Part shown: in pieces, positions 9,586 through 20,933 of the stretch | How the letters are laid out: each line of letters begins with the position of its first letter | Position numbering within the stretch: position 1 is the first letter of the stretch | Assembly: GCA_013407085.1 (NCBI GenBank) | Contig: JACCGJ010005466.1 | Location: forward strand, 1-64,000 | Source: Atriophallophorus winterbourni | Lineage: Eukaryota; Platyhelminthes; Trematoda; Plagiorchiida; Microphallidae | Length of the DNA: 64,000 nucleotides | Direction: 5' to 3' | The notes under the pieces: model-generated | Told to the model about the DNA's origin: nothing | Seen by the model: only the letters and a program-made list of their open reading frames with translations | Databases searched by the model: none | Program-made: the position numbers and the translations under genes

Positions 9586-11220
9586 GTGAAATCCGAGAGT
9601 GTCCTGGTAAAGCTACGCGGGTTAAATACAAAAAAATCCCCAGGTGCTGATGAAATAACACCATTCATCCTTAAGCAATGCACCCATGCTCTATTCTCAC
9701 CACTCTCTGACCTTTTCAACCTGTCCTTGAGTTGTACGACGGTTGCTAATGACTGGAAATGTGGACTAATCACTCCGATATACAAAGGAGGGAACCGATC
9801 TGATGCGTCTAACTACAGACCAGTCACGTTGTTGCCAGTGGTCTCTAAAGTTCTCGAACGACTTGTGGCCGACGAACTTATCAAACACCTGGAACAAAAT
9901 AAGCTTCTTTCCATCGCACAGCACGGATTCAGGACAAGACACTCCTGTCTCACCAATATTCTCATAACTCTTGATAATTGGACTCGAGCCGTGGACGATG
10001 GATGCCCTATCCATGCGTGTTACTTGGACATGTCTAAAGCTCTTGATCGTGTTAACCACAGCATACTGCTACAAAAAATTGGAATAGCTCGGGGTATGCG
10101 GCAGATTATTGGCCTGGATAAAGGCCTACTTGACTGGTAGAGTTATAAGGGATAGAGTTGATGGGGCACTATCAAGGCCAGTAGAAGTTACAAGTGGCGT
10201 ACCTCAAGGCTCAGTCTTGGGGCCAATACTCTTCCTCGTGTACGCGAATGATATACCCGAAATCGTACGCAGGAAAATCATTTTATTTGCGGATGACATC
10301 AAAGTCTGGACTAGCATACGCACCATAGAAGATTGCCAAATTCTCCAAAAAGATCTCGAAGCACTTCATAATTGGTCCTTGCGGAACTGCTTACCATTCA
10401 ACATCCAAAAATGTAAAATGTTGAAACGTCGGTAAATCATTCGAATTCTCATACTCTCTGGGATCTCAGCAACTTCCATGGGTTACTGAAGAGAAAGACC
10501 TGGGCGTGTGGATTAGCAGTAACCTGAAGTCTTCACGGCACTGTTCTGTTGTATACAAAAAGTCCTGCCAAATCTTAGCATTGCTCAGAAGGATCTTTGG
10601 TCGTTTCTCAAAGCAGATACTCCCACGTATAATTAACACCTATATCAGACCAACAATGGAGTATGCTGTTCAAGCATGGTCCCCATGGTTACAAAAAGAC
10701 ATGACCTTGCTGCAACGGGTATACCACCGCGCTACAAAACTGGTGACCGGTCTATACAACAGGCCATACGAGGAGCGGATTGCAACACTAAACCTCTTTG
10801 ACTTTTCGTACCGTCGTCTCAGGGGTGACTTGATCCTGCTTTTCAATATTCTGCATACAGTGGATCACCCACTCGAACACCTGTTTCATCGGCAAGAAGC
10901 ACGTGGTAGCAGATCGCATGGATACAAGTTAATTATTCCACACTCCAGATCAAATTGTCGAAGGTGTTTCTTTGCTGTCAGAGTCTGTTTTCTATGGAAC
11001 TCCCTGCCCCCACATATCATTTGCGCAACAAGCCTGAACATGTTCAAGGCTGAACTTGACAAGTATATGTTGACCAAACCCAACCTTGCACCTGAATACA
11101 CGTGCTGACTTTCGTTGTGTATAAAACATTTGCGTTGTTTTTATGAATTCCCTATATTTTTAATCTGTGGTTACTGAAAAGTATTTACTTTTTGGACCAT
11201 TAAAACTTTGAATTACTTTG
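9586..11220 (+). pseudogene. CR1 family I reverse transcriptase to 3' end (copy B)
   Basis: The most complete family I RT in the window. In order: KSPGADEITPFIL, QHGFRTRHSCLTN, YLDMSKALDRVNHS, then a frameshift near 10110. Next come VTSGVPQGSVLGPILFLVYAND and the intact catalytic ILFADDIKVW. A second shift near 10435 leads to EEKDLGVWISSNLKS, MEYAVQAWSPWLQKD, RRLRGDLILLFNILH and LWNSLPPHI. A stop at 11106 is followed by a leader-like tail ending GGACCATTAAAAC and the terminal repeat TTTGAATTAC at 11200-11225. Two frameshifts make it a pseudogene. The 5' half of the element is inverted (8784-9576). Confidence 0.85.
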
Positions 11221-12290
11221 AATTACCATCTTGCAACAAATATGCCGATAATAGTACATCTTCTAGTTCCTCTTCATTTCGCAACACTACCTTGAACAGT
11301 CTCGGTTTGTCTTGATGCGGCGCTTTGGGAGCACGTGTCAAGCGGGTCAGTGAAACCGAAGTGGTGGTTTTTATGCTCATCCTAGTGCACAGTTCCGACC
11401 ATTTAGCTATGTCATGCTGCTGTCTAGTTGACAATAGTGTTTCAGTTGCCTCTGGCACATTGGCACAGATAATGCTGAGTTAAACGTTTTTTGAGGTTGG
11501 TTTCTTGAACACAACACTTGATGAGGAGGGCTTTAGTTTTGACTTGATTCTATCGTTCTTTTTGGTATCTTGTAGCAATATTTCGAAATATTTAGTTGTA
11601 CTAGTGGTGTTTAAAGGTGAGGTTGAATGTTCTGGAGCCTTCGTTGTTGGCTTGATCAGTAGCTCAATTGAGTTTCTCATTTGTGCAAACTGATTTTCCA
11701 GATGTGACAGTCTACTCTCCATTTCGATAGGCCCTTTACAAACCGTCAAGTTTTTTCACTGTTGTTGCAGACATCTTTCTTGGAATGTCTACAGCTAGCA
11801 CACACATAACAAACGGATGGGTATCTCTCATCGTTTACAAGTCTCACGCCATCATCAGTCAAATTCACATCACATGACACGTGTTGGTAAAACCCGCAGA
11901 ATATGCATTTAACCGAAACAGAATCAACGCTTACCGGGTCTTGACACGTGATACAGAGGTCACACTGAATCGCCGTCGCATGGGTACTTCTCACGGTCAC
12001 AGCTGAATCGATTTTTTTCTTTGTCGGGGCAGTGGATCTAGTGACACGTACGCACATGTTTGCGGGCTGAACAGGGCTTGCTGGCTGTTCCATAGTGGGT
12101 GTGTTGTCGATTGAATGGTTTGACAGAGCTCGATGGCGAGATTTCGGCATTGAACAATATCCGCGATAACTCGTGAACCACGGAAGATAGGAAACGAAAT
12201 ACGGTATCAAAACCTGTATCGCACTGTGATCTTTCCAACGATATCGAAATTCATAGGATAGTGTTGGGAAAACTTTGTTCGCGTGAACAA
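11221..12290 (-). pseudogene. CR1 ORF1 with PHD-like zinc finger, frameshifted
   Basis: Three minus-strand frames make one ORF1. 12210-11746 has a Cys4-His-Cys3 pattern typical of a PHD finger (CDLCITC, VKCIFCGFYQHVSC, VCYVCASC). 11749-11480 has a short coiled-coil-like start (ESRLSHLENQFAQMRNSIELL). 11458-11221 ends in a basic RRM-like segment (RLFKVVLRNEEEL). CR1 ORF1 proteins of several animals are known to carry PHD fingers, so this is the nucleic-acid-binding partner of the RT. At least two frameshifts break it. The upstream 12210-12290 resembles the 5' leader at 42740 (shared GATCTTTCCAA tract). Confidence 0.65.
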
Positions 12291-13071
12291 AATGTTATTT
12301 CCAGTAAAAACTGCTAAGTTTGCCGTAATTCAACTTGCACAATCGAAAAGTATGAACTCCGATAGGTATCGTCGAGTGATACACGGAATACTTTAAATGC
12401 TATAAATCCGAGCAGAAGCGACGAAGTTATGACCAAAATTGTCAGAGAAACAAAAATTACGTCCGCACAACAGGTAGACTTCACGATGTTCAGACACGGA
12501 ATCACAAAGTGATTCTTGGTCAGGCACTCGAGGCGCTTATGGATGACCAAAGTAATGTGTTGCTCACATCCCCATCCCTTACACACCACTACCGGTTTCT
12601 GGCTGTTTGCCGTCGTCGGATGAAGACAGTAAGATCAGGTTCAGTAAGCCTTGAATCAGTGAATTAAAGGTAAACAAGGTTATAGTTGTATGCCAACTGT
12701 TATATAGGGTTCGTACAACAAACCACGATGTTCAGACACAGAATCACAAAGTGATTCTTGGTCAAAGCACTCGAGGCGCTTATGGATCACCAAAGTAATG
12801 TGTTGCTCACATCCCCATCCCTTACACACCACTACCGGTTTCTGGCTGTTTGCCGTCGTCGGCTGAAGACAGAAAGATCAGGTTCAGTAAGCCTTGAATT
12901 AGTGAATTGAAGGTAAACAAGGTCATAATTGTATGCCAACTGTTATATAGGGTTCGTACAACGAACCACGATGTACAGACACAGAATAACAAAGTGATTC
13001 TTGGTCAAAGCACTCGAGGCGCTTATGGATGACCAAAGTAATGTGTTGCTCACATCCCCATCCCTTAGACA

Positions 13072-13109
13072 CCACTACCGGTTTCTGGCTGTTTGCCGTC
13101 GTCAGGTGG
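13072..13109 (-). ncRNA. Type I hammerhead ribozyme, intact core
   Basis: Minus strand, in order: CCAC (stem I, 13109-13106), CTGACGA (core), CGGC-AAACA-GCCA (stem II, three pairs plus one mismatch), GAAA (core), stem III palindrome ACCGGT, cleavage triplet ending GTA, then GTGG (13075-13072), which pairs fully with CCAC. All invariant core bases are present. Confidence 0.7.
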
Positions 13110-13313
13110 AGAAAGTAAGATCAGGTACAGTGAGCCTCGAAACAGTGTTAATGTGGTAAACAAAGTTATGCTTGTACGCCATAATTATATAGGGTTCGTA
13201 CAACGAACCACGATGTTCAGACACAGAATCACAAAGTGATTCTTGGTCAAAGCACTCGAGGCACTTATGGATGACCAAAGTAATGTGTTGCTCACATCCC
13301 CATCCCTTACACA

Positions 13314-13351
13314 CCACTACCGGTTTCTGGCTGTTTGCCATCGTCAGGTGG
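13314..13351 (-). ncRNA. Type I hammerhead ribozyme, best preserved copy
   Basis: Minus strand: CCAC, CTGACGA, TGGC-AAACA-GCCA (perfect 4-bp stem II), GAAA, palindrome ACCGGT as a minimal stem III, A at the cleavage position, then GTGG pairing with CCAC. All invariant residues and all expected helices are intact. The short stem III is typical of ribozymes in Penelope elements and retrozymes, which usually act as dimers, fitting the palindrome. Cleavage is predicted between 13318 and 13317. Confidence 0.75.
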
Positions 13352-13560
13352 AGACAGTAAGATAAGGTTCAGTGAGCCTTGAAACAGTGGCAAAGTGGTA
13401 AACAATGTTATCCTTGTATGCCACTGCTATATAAGTTTCCTACAACGAACCACCATGTTCAGACACAGAATCACAATGTAATTATTGGCAAAAGCACTTA
13501 AGGCGCTTATGAATGACGAAAGTAATGTTTTGCTCAAATCCCCATTCCTTACAGACTACT

Positions 13561-13825
13561 AGCATAACTTTGTTTACCACTTAACCACTGTTTCAAGGCT
13601 CACTGAACCTGATCTTACTGTATCCATCTAACGACGACAAACAGCTAGAAACCTGTAGTGGTGTGTAAGGGATGGGGATGTGAGCAACACATTACTTTGG
13701 TCATTCATAAGCGCCTTGAATGCTTTGACCAAAAATCACTTTGTGATTCTGCGTCTGAACATCGTGGTTCGTTTTTCGATCACTATATAACAGTTTCATA
13801 CAAACATAACTTTGTTGGGCATTGT
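13561..13825 (+). repeat. Inverted 242-bp hammerhead unit
   Basis: One unit of the same repeat in opposite orientation, directly after the truncated last minus unit, so the array ends in a palindrome-like joint. Its ribozyme (13625-13665) reads CTAACGA instead of CTGACGA and is probably inactive. The rest of the unit, including ATCACTTTGTGATT, is well kept. Confidence 0.75.
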
Positions 13826-13859
13826 AATTCTACCATTGATGCTTTTGAGATCTAGCGTC

Positions 13860-14500
13860 CGAATCCGTTTTCTACCGCCGCTGAATTGCTCTGTTTCGCA
13901 CGACTAGCACTATTCTAGGCACTCGAATCTTATCTCAGTCCCTTCATTTCATTGTTTATGACAATTTTCTTTCTTAAGCCTCAGTGGATTTTGGCGTCGC
14001 CATGAAATCCATCTTCATAAGCTGTTGGTTATGGTTAAGCCTACTGCTTTTTCTAGCATAAAATTTTCTGAGTTCTGAGTTATGAACTTACAAAATTAGC
14101 CCTTGTGAAACCTAAACTAAGCTGTTGTTATTGTGATTTGGTTCACGACCTTTTGATCCGTATAAGACTAGGTTAGATAGTTTTTGGAAGATTGCATTCT
14201 GACTTATGTTGGTTATCAATTGAGAATCAAGGATCACTTCAAGCGCAAACATTTAAGGCAACATTTAATATTGTTCAATTTTGAATGACTCGACCATCTC
14301 CAAATATGTTCTCAACACACAGTTCGAGCACATTTCTATCGTGTCACTGATGCTTTTGCTGTGCCTGTTTTAAATAAAAGCGCATAAGTACTTTGATCGG
14401 CTAAAATATTCGCATTTTCCTCCAGCTTGCGGTTTGCTCTGCAAAGCAAAAACATTTTCCAAGTTCAATTTAATTATTCGCGTCCAAACCTATACGGGCA
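13860..14500. other. No recognisable feature
   Basis: Short frames only and no family motifs. It separates the ribozyme array from the next CR1. Confidence 0.5.
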
Positions 14501-14509
14501 CCTCTTTAA

Positions 14510-16025
14510 ATTTATTCATAGATTATTCATAGATTATTCATAGATTATATGCAGGTAAAAAGCTATGCTTTACAAGCCCCACAAAAATGTACATCGGGTC
14601 GGATGGTAAAAAATATCAAAATATTGTTAGATTATTGTCAAACATAAAAAAACACTTGTCCATGTGGATATCTAGTGATTTCTTGAAAACTTCAACGGTT
14701 CCAGATTGTACCACATGAGTAGGTAAACTGTTCCACAGTTGCACATCGCGAACGGAAAATGCATATTTGCGGCAGTTCAACCTGCTATGCTGTTGGTAAA
14801 GTTTTAATTGGTGACCTCGCAGATGTGTGTTATGGGAAAGATGAAACAAATGACCGCAAGGATGATTTGTTTGATTAAGCACTGTCCAAATGAATATGAG
14901 TGCTCATCGTTTCCGTCTGTATTCAGCCGAATGCAAATTCAATAATTTGAGTCGCGTTTCGTATGAATAATTTGATAGTCCCAGGACAAGTTTTGTCGCT
15001 CTGCGCTGTGGAGTTTCTAATAGCAGAATATCTTTTTTCAACCAAGGATCCCATGCCAGTATAGCATATTCAACATAAGGACGGATGTACGTTGATATGA
15101 ATTTGCAGGCAATATTGGGGTCAAACGAACCTGGGACTCTTTTAAGGAGGCCCAAGTTGTTTTCAGCTTTGCAGGCAGCCAGTCGACATTGCATTGAGTT
15201 TCCTAAGTCTGATTGGATAATCACACCTAAATCTTTTTCGGAGGAGGCGGGTTTAATAACAGTGCGACCAAGATAATATTCTTTGCTCGAATGCTGTTGA
15301 GAGACAATAGGCTGCATTTCGAAGCATTTAGGGGCATTTCGTTGTCTATGGACCAAGTGTGAATCATATCGAGATCCCGTTGCAGGTTCTGCGTGTCGTC
15401 TGTGGAGTCTATCTTGCGCCAAAGCTTTGCGTCATCAGCGAAAATAAGCACGGACGACTGTAATACAGTAGGCAAGTCGTTTATATATATTAAAAACAAA
15501 AGCGGTTCGAGGACTGATCCTTGTGGGATACCACGGGCAACTTTAATCGACTCGGATAGTTCGTTTTTGACTCTCACGTACATCTCACGAGATATCAACC
15601 ATTCTTTAATCCATGCATGGAGTTTACCCTGTAATCCGTAGGTGAGTAGTTTCGACGAAAGTATTTCGTGATTCACACGATCGAAGGCTTTTGAGAAATC
15701 GATATAAATTACGTCCACGGAGTGGCCGGCATCCAGTAGCTCAGACCAAGATTCTTTTGCTAATAGCAAGTTTGTCAGACAGGATCGTTTTTTCCTGAAT
15801 CCATGCTGTGCCTCGGAGATTAAATTATTAGTCTCAAAGTGATTCCGTAAGGCATCAGCTATTATGGACTCCATTACTTTGGATAGCACTGTTAATAATG
15901 CTATCGGGCGATAGTTTAAAGGATCATTTCTTTTACCACCCTTGTAGATCGGACTAATCAGGGCAATTTTCCAAGTTTCTAGTACAAAGCTCTGCTCGAA
16001 CATCTTAGAAAACGCAGTCCTAATC
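14510..16025 (-). mobile_element. CR1 family III, 5'-truncated
   Basis: Minus-strand RT. 16003-15227 has FETWKIALISPIYKGGKR-like boxes, QHGFRKKRSCLTNLL, DFSKAFDRVNHEIL, GIPQGSVLEPLLFLIYINDLP and the intact catalytic VLIFADDAKLW. After a frameshift near 15290, 15422-14904 continues with EKDLGVIIQSDLG, YVEYAILAWDPWLKKDI and YETRLKLLNLHSAEYRR. 14882-14616 holds the end (VQLWNSLPTHVV). The 3' end carries a threefold ATAGATTATTC repeat (14515-14550), a different tail from families I and II. The endonuclease and ORF1 are absent. Confidence 0.8.
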
Positions 16026-16029
16026 TGAC

Positions 16030-17330
16030 CAATTCAACATCACACTTCCGACAACAATTTCGTCAGTTCTTTTATTCAGTCCGTGTATGCTTATTGTGGA
16101 AAATTTTACACCCAGAAATTGTATTCTCACTTAATTAAATTCCCTAAAAAACGTTACAATTTCATATTGAGTAATACCGTGTTCACCCCACATATTTAAA
16201 ACCCTTATTGTTCCCCATTGAGACAATTGGAATTTTTTTATACAAACATTCATTTCACACCTACATTTCCCCACTCGCTTTCAAACTTGCTTTTCGTTAC
16301 GCTCCTCTTTTATCCTCATTGATGCTGACACGAAATTATATTTTGTTTAAATTTTATATGAACATTCTATTGTATTCCGGATGGTTTTACGGTTTTTTCA
16401 GCATAAATCTAAAATCATTATAAATTAATACATAAAAATGCATCCATTTCAACCGCATATAAACCATGCGACGTAAATTAACCTCTAAGTCATCATAAAA
16501 CTACAACCATCTAGAAATGACATCGTTGTTCAGCACGTAGCTCTCATATTAGTTATGACTTTCCGTGTGGGTCCTTAACAAAATTGCGTCTATAAAAAGA
16601 ACTGCGTTATCAACGTCTTGCCAATTTCTGGTAAAAAAACAACATTTTTTTCAAAAGTTCAATCAGTATGCACAATGATTATGTAATTTGTTTTTTATCT
16701 TTTTTGTTTTTCACGAGTTCAGCCACAATGAACCAAAGAATGACTAATCCTATGCCAAAATGTGCTATTTTCGTATTTTGATCAAGGTTGAAAAAGCAAT
16801 TAACTATGTAATATCACGTTGTCAAGTTATAAACACAATATTATAGACGTGTAATTGATTTGAATTGATTCTTATTACTCGGTGAATGCAAAAATTCACT
16901 CAAAACATCGGTCGCGCGAATGAGTCAAGCTGTGTATTTGAAAAACTACTTGCCACACGTGAATCAAACCAAAATCAAACCAAGATATGCAATGGCTGGG
17001 AGTTAGTTGTAAGAACTTTGCATGCAATAATGAGATCATCTTAAAAATATGCTCATAACCGTCGTACGATGTACGAAATTTATTTCATTTTGTGTATGTG
17101 CGAAATTCAGACGCGATGATTGCTTATCTCGACTTTTCCGATGTTATGCAGACAACCACTGTCCGCTACGATACAAAATCAGAAAGCGCAAAAAAGTCCG
17201 ACGGCGATGATCGTTAACGGTCTGAGAGAGAACAACATCCGAAGGATTGAATGATGCACAACCAAATCCGAAGTCTAAGTATATGCTACTTTTCTAAGTT
17301 TGATTAAACGCGCTCATTAAGTTGCGGTAT
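16030..17330. other. AT-rich intergenic stretch
   Basis: No motif-bearing frame is seen on either strand. Only short open frames occur (for example 16208-16423), with low-complexity hydrophobic content and no family match. Confidence 0.5.
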
Positions 17331-17399
17331 TAAAACGTACCCTTTGATAGAAGATCGGTTGACAAATGAAAACAATGTGACAACCGTTACAGACAAGTT

Positions 17400-17715
17400 T
17401 CACTTGAATAATGTGGAGCAATGCATTCCATGCGTTGACCACCCGAATGGAATACGTAACTTTCGCCCGAAGCCGCAGTGTCTTCAGGCTTTAAACTTGA
17501 TGGCTATGACAACGTGTACTTCTAGATTAAGTTGTAATGTCGAACCGTAATATCAAATACGAATCCGGCGGGTATAATCGAGATTCAAGCGTCGAGGTCA
17601 ATTTTCCAGTTGATAAAGACGCAACTTGCCAAGAAGATCCTCATAGGTGAGCAAATGGAAAAGTTTGACCGATTTCGTTGCTCGTCTCTAAGGTTTCTCT
17701 AGATTAGCATCCTCT
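17400..17715 (-). pseudogene. Old CR1-like ORF2 C-terminus, second copy
   Basis: Homologous to 3540-3860 (shared GCGTTGACCACCCGAATGG and TTGATAAAGACGCAACTTG). On the minus strand it reads YEDLLGKLRLYQLEN and RVVNAWNALLH-type segments in different frames. It is a dead relic of the same family. Confidence 0.55.
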
Positions 17716-18529
17716 ATTTTGGTAGACTATATTCAAGACACTGATTGTTATGCTAGCCATAGATTGTCTTCAATATATCACGAGTAATCATTGAAAACAA
17801 TAGCCGAATTACCCAGTACATTCCATTAGCGGAGAGTTATTTGGGAATATCTCCGCATTGTTCTTCATCGAGTCCGATACATGTATCTCCAGATATCTTT
17901 TACAATGTAAAGACTTGATTGAAGCAACATTAAGAAAGCACATTTCCATCGCTGACCAATGTCCCACGTGCATAGCTATACACTTCGCTGGATTTATTGG
18001 TAGTTTTCAGCGAATAAACGAGACTTGTAACATCGTAATTCCACTTTACATCTCGGTTGGATAGACTAATTGCGCAAATTGACTTGACATTCATTCTAAC
18101 GATTAATTTTTCATCATTCCGAGGCAATACTAACAATGTTTCTAACTCGAACTCCGTCCAACTTTCCAGTGAATCAATGTTTTGTATATATGTAATGTCC
18201 TTATGCTAATATCCTATGGTGTTTTGTCGGCTACAAGCTTTTTTATGCCATAAATTCTTATATATTGAATCTTGATTCAATTTCGTTTGCAAGCATTCCC
18301 AATCCTAATTTCTACCGACCGCGATCCACATCGCTAGCTCGTCAGACAAGCAAACATGTAAATCATTAACAAACACCTCAGAACACAAGTCGTCCGAGAA
18401 CGAACATTATGGAACGCGAGATGTCGGCAATTTCATTTTGAACCGGATCGCATTGCCCTGCGAACAATTAACTCTTCCGCTGAGGAAATCTTTGATCGAC
18501 TTGAGTACTAATCTGGCGATATAAAACAG

Positions 18530-18715
18530 CTACGTTTTAGATAGTATACGTTTGTGGAGCATACTATTAAACGCTTTGCTGAAATCAATAAATATAATAT
18601 CATTGGATTCGCAGTATCCACTGATACGGGTCAAAGTTGCCGCGCCGTGAGAAGGTTCGTCATACATGAAGGGTCGGATAAATAGACCAGCTTTCAGCTC
18701 CATCCATGTATGAGG
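18530..18715 (-). pseudogene. Inverted CR1 RT segment
   Basis: Minus strand reads NDIIFIDFSKAFNSMLHKRIL, the RT box containing the first catalytic Asp. It lies back to back with a + strand CR1 endonuclease starting near 18725. This is the third opposite-strand CR1 junction of this kind in the window. Confidence 0.55.
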
Positions 18716-18724
18716 AAACGAAAA

Positions 18725-20580
18725 TCGATGTCCTATTAACAAACGCACGATTCCCGGTAAACAAACTAACTGTACTGAATGATCTCTGTAATCAGCACTC
18801 ACTCGACGTCATTGCAGTAACTGAGACGTGGTTTTAACAGCACATGAGCGATTGCGATCTATATATTCCCATTATGACCTTGTTTCGGGGAGACCGCGTA
18901 GAAACAGGTGGTGGAGTAGCTGTTTACCATCACGAACGTTTATACAGTACGGTAGTTTTAGACACTGATATCGAACAGGAAGAACGTATATCGTGTAGAT
19001 TAAAGCTCGAATCACGCGACGGTTGCAACGTTGGTGTAGTTTACAGTTCAACATCATCATCGGATGCGCCTAACGAAATACACTCGGAAGCAATGCAGTA
19101 CGTCGGAAAAAAGTGCAATCCGAAATTATTGATTATGGGAGACTTCCATCTGCTTCAACTATATAACAGAGTAGATCACCTGAATACAAATTTCGCTAAC
19201 TGTTCGATTACATAACCTTGTATAATCATGTTTTCGAATATGCACGACAACGAAATTTGCAACAGACATCGGTTCTAGACCTAGTCTCAACCTCTGACGA
19301 TAAAGATCAGATCTGATGCTGTTAAAAATGATCAGTATCACCCACCTTTGGATCGAAGCGACCACCTCGTTCCGCTCTTCCAATACGTGTGCAACGCCAG
19401 TAGAATTGTAAGGCAAAGAAAACGAAATCGAAATGTGTATTACATTGGTTTGATAGAGAATATTGTGACTTTCGATGAAAATAATATAAATTTCAGTGAT
19501 CCAGACTGGCATTGCACAACCATGTCAGATTACATCATCAAAGTGATAAATTTCAACTCTAACTATGTCCAGAAACTTAAGGAACCCATTTCAGAATTCG
19601 CAGTCGCAATAGAAAATGGTTGACGAAGCTAAATTTTGCATGTGATATTCACAGAGTCACCAGAAGAGAATCAATCTATGCAAACTTTCGCGAATTGCGG
19701 AATCAAGTCACAAATCTCATCCTTGAGGATACGCAATATCACCAGCTTTAGCTGCAGTGTGAATGCAGGAATGCGATATATGCATCAATTCTCAAATAGG
19801 GGCAGCACCACCTACGCAGGTTGAATATCAACAAGTCCCCGGATGCTGACGGAATCACACCTGTTTTTTTTAATTTGATCTTCAATCAATTGTGCGAACA
19901 ACTTTATGATTTACTCAATCACTCTTTGATGAACGGTGTTGTACCGACTGATTGGAAGAAAGGAAACATATCACCCATCTACAATGGTGGAACTCTTTCT
20001 GAACGAGGATATTACCGCCATGATACACTCCTCATAATGATCTCAAAGTTATGAAGCGAATTGTGAGCGAAAATATTATGGGTCATCTCGAAACCCAAAA
20101 CTTGTTGTTCAGAAAGCAACTTGAATATCGGATGACTCGTTCCTGCTTGACTAACCAACTGGAGACAATGGATGTCTGGACGTCGGCAGTGGATAAGGGT
20201 TGTTGCGAGCTTGCGTGTTACTTGGACATATCAAAGGCGTTTGATCGCGTGGATTGCAACCAAATGATGTTTGACTGGTTCATCTTGATTCAGATACACT
20301 GTCCTCAGACTGGTTCGAATGGAACTAATGCTAACTTATAAAACAATGAACACAAAGATGCACACTCCGAGGCATATATTTTGCATCGAGTGAAGCCTTA
20401 ACACACGAACTCATCCACTGGCCTTCGATATTTCACATTTTACATTTATTTCACACATTTTTTCGCTTCCTATGGAACGCCCAACCGTCAGATCTTGCAC
20501 AATCATATAGTGAAAGGCTCTTGAGGAACAAATTGCATATATTTGTGCATAGTAATTCCCATCTACGTACCGTTATATAA
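18725..20580 (+). mobile_element. Decayed CR1 element (endonuclease plus RT)
   Basis: On the + strand the endonuclease is recognisable (LDVIAVTETWF at about 18800-18835, GGGVAVYHHERL, VGVVYSSTSSSDA, LLIMGDFHLLQLY where GDFN is expected). It is followed by the RT start (INKSPDADGITPVFFN at 19823), NGVVPTDWKKGNISPIYNGG, RMTRSCLTNQL and YLDISKAFDRVD. The catalytic second half of the RT is lost. A C-terminal FLWNAQPSD remnant lies near 20465. Numerous stops and shifts make it inactive and older than families I and II here. Confidence 0.7.
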
Positions 20581-20598
20581 CACAACATTTATCTTTAA

Positions 20599-20627
20599 AT
20601 ATATATATATATATATATATATATCTT
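20599..20627. repeat. (AT)n microsatellite
   Basis: Uninterrupted AT dinucleotides at the 3' edge of the CR1 relic. Confidence 0.9.
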
Positions 20628-20889
20628 ATACGAATATCCTATGGTGAGTTACAGCTACAAGATTTTTTTATACCATAAATTCTGGAATCTTTAATCAGTT
20701 TACTTAACTGAGTTTAACTCAATATTTTCAATGATGTGAGTACCGTATTATTGATCGCATTCCTAGTTCCTTTTCAGAAAGTGTTCTTTCAGATCACGTT
20801 AAAACGCTATTGTTTTCTGGTCTGTTTTTCATCTCTGCACAATGACCTGAAACCACATGGAATTTGCGGAGGTGTATTGTAATTCTTGG

Positions 20890-20897
20890 TATATAAG
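20890..20897 (+). promoter_or_regulatory. Possible TATA box of the Ig-domain gene
   Basis: TATATAAG lies 44 bases before the proposed ATG at 20934. The resulting 5' leader would be very short. This could be chance in AT-rich DNA. Confidence 0.35.
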
Positions 20898-20933
20898 TTG
20901 CTTACCATTCAACAAAAAAACATATTTCGCAAA

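Larger units (their letters stand above)
12475..13560 (-). repeat. Hammerhead repeat array 2: five 242-bp units
   Basis: The marker ATCACAAAGTGATT recurs at 12501, 12743, 12986 (one base changed), 13228 and 13470, spaced 242-243 bp. Four units carry a hammerhead segment on the minus strand (12586-12624, 12828-12866, 13072-13109, 13314-13351). The fifth is cut at 13559 before its ribozyme. Between ribozymes the units share a conserved self-complementary tract (ATCACAAAGTGAT) and a TATATAGG motif. No protein is encoded. Unit size, tandem copies and a type I hammerhead with minimal stem III are the features described for small metazoan retrozymes. Confidence 0.8.

Noticed and set aside
12475..13825. 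CRISPR-like array of regular repeats
   Set aside because: Units are 242 bp with no short repeat/unique spacer alternation, and the genome is an animal's. The repeats are ribozyme satellites.
15085..15641. Plus-strand frames opposite the CR1 family III RT
   Set aside because: Antisense shadows without motifs.
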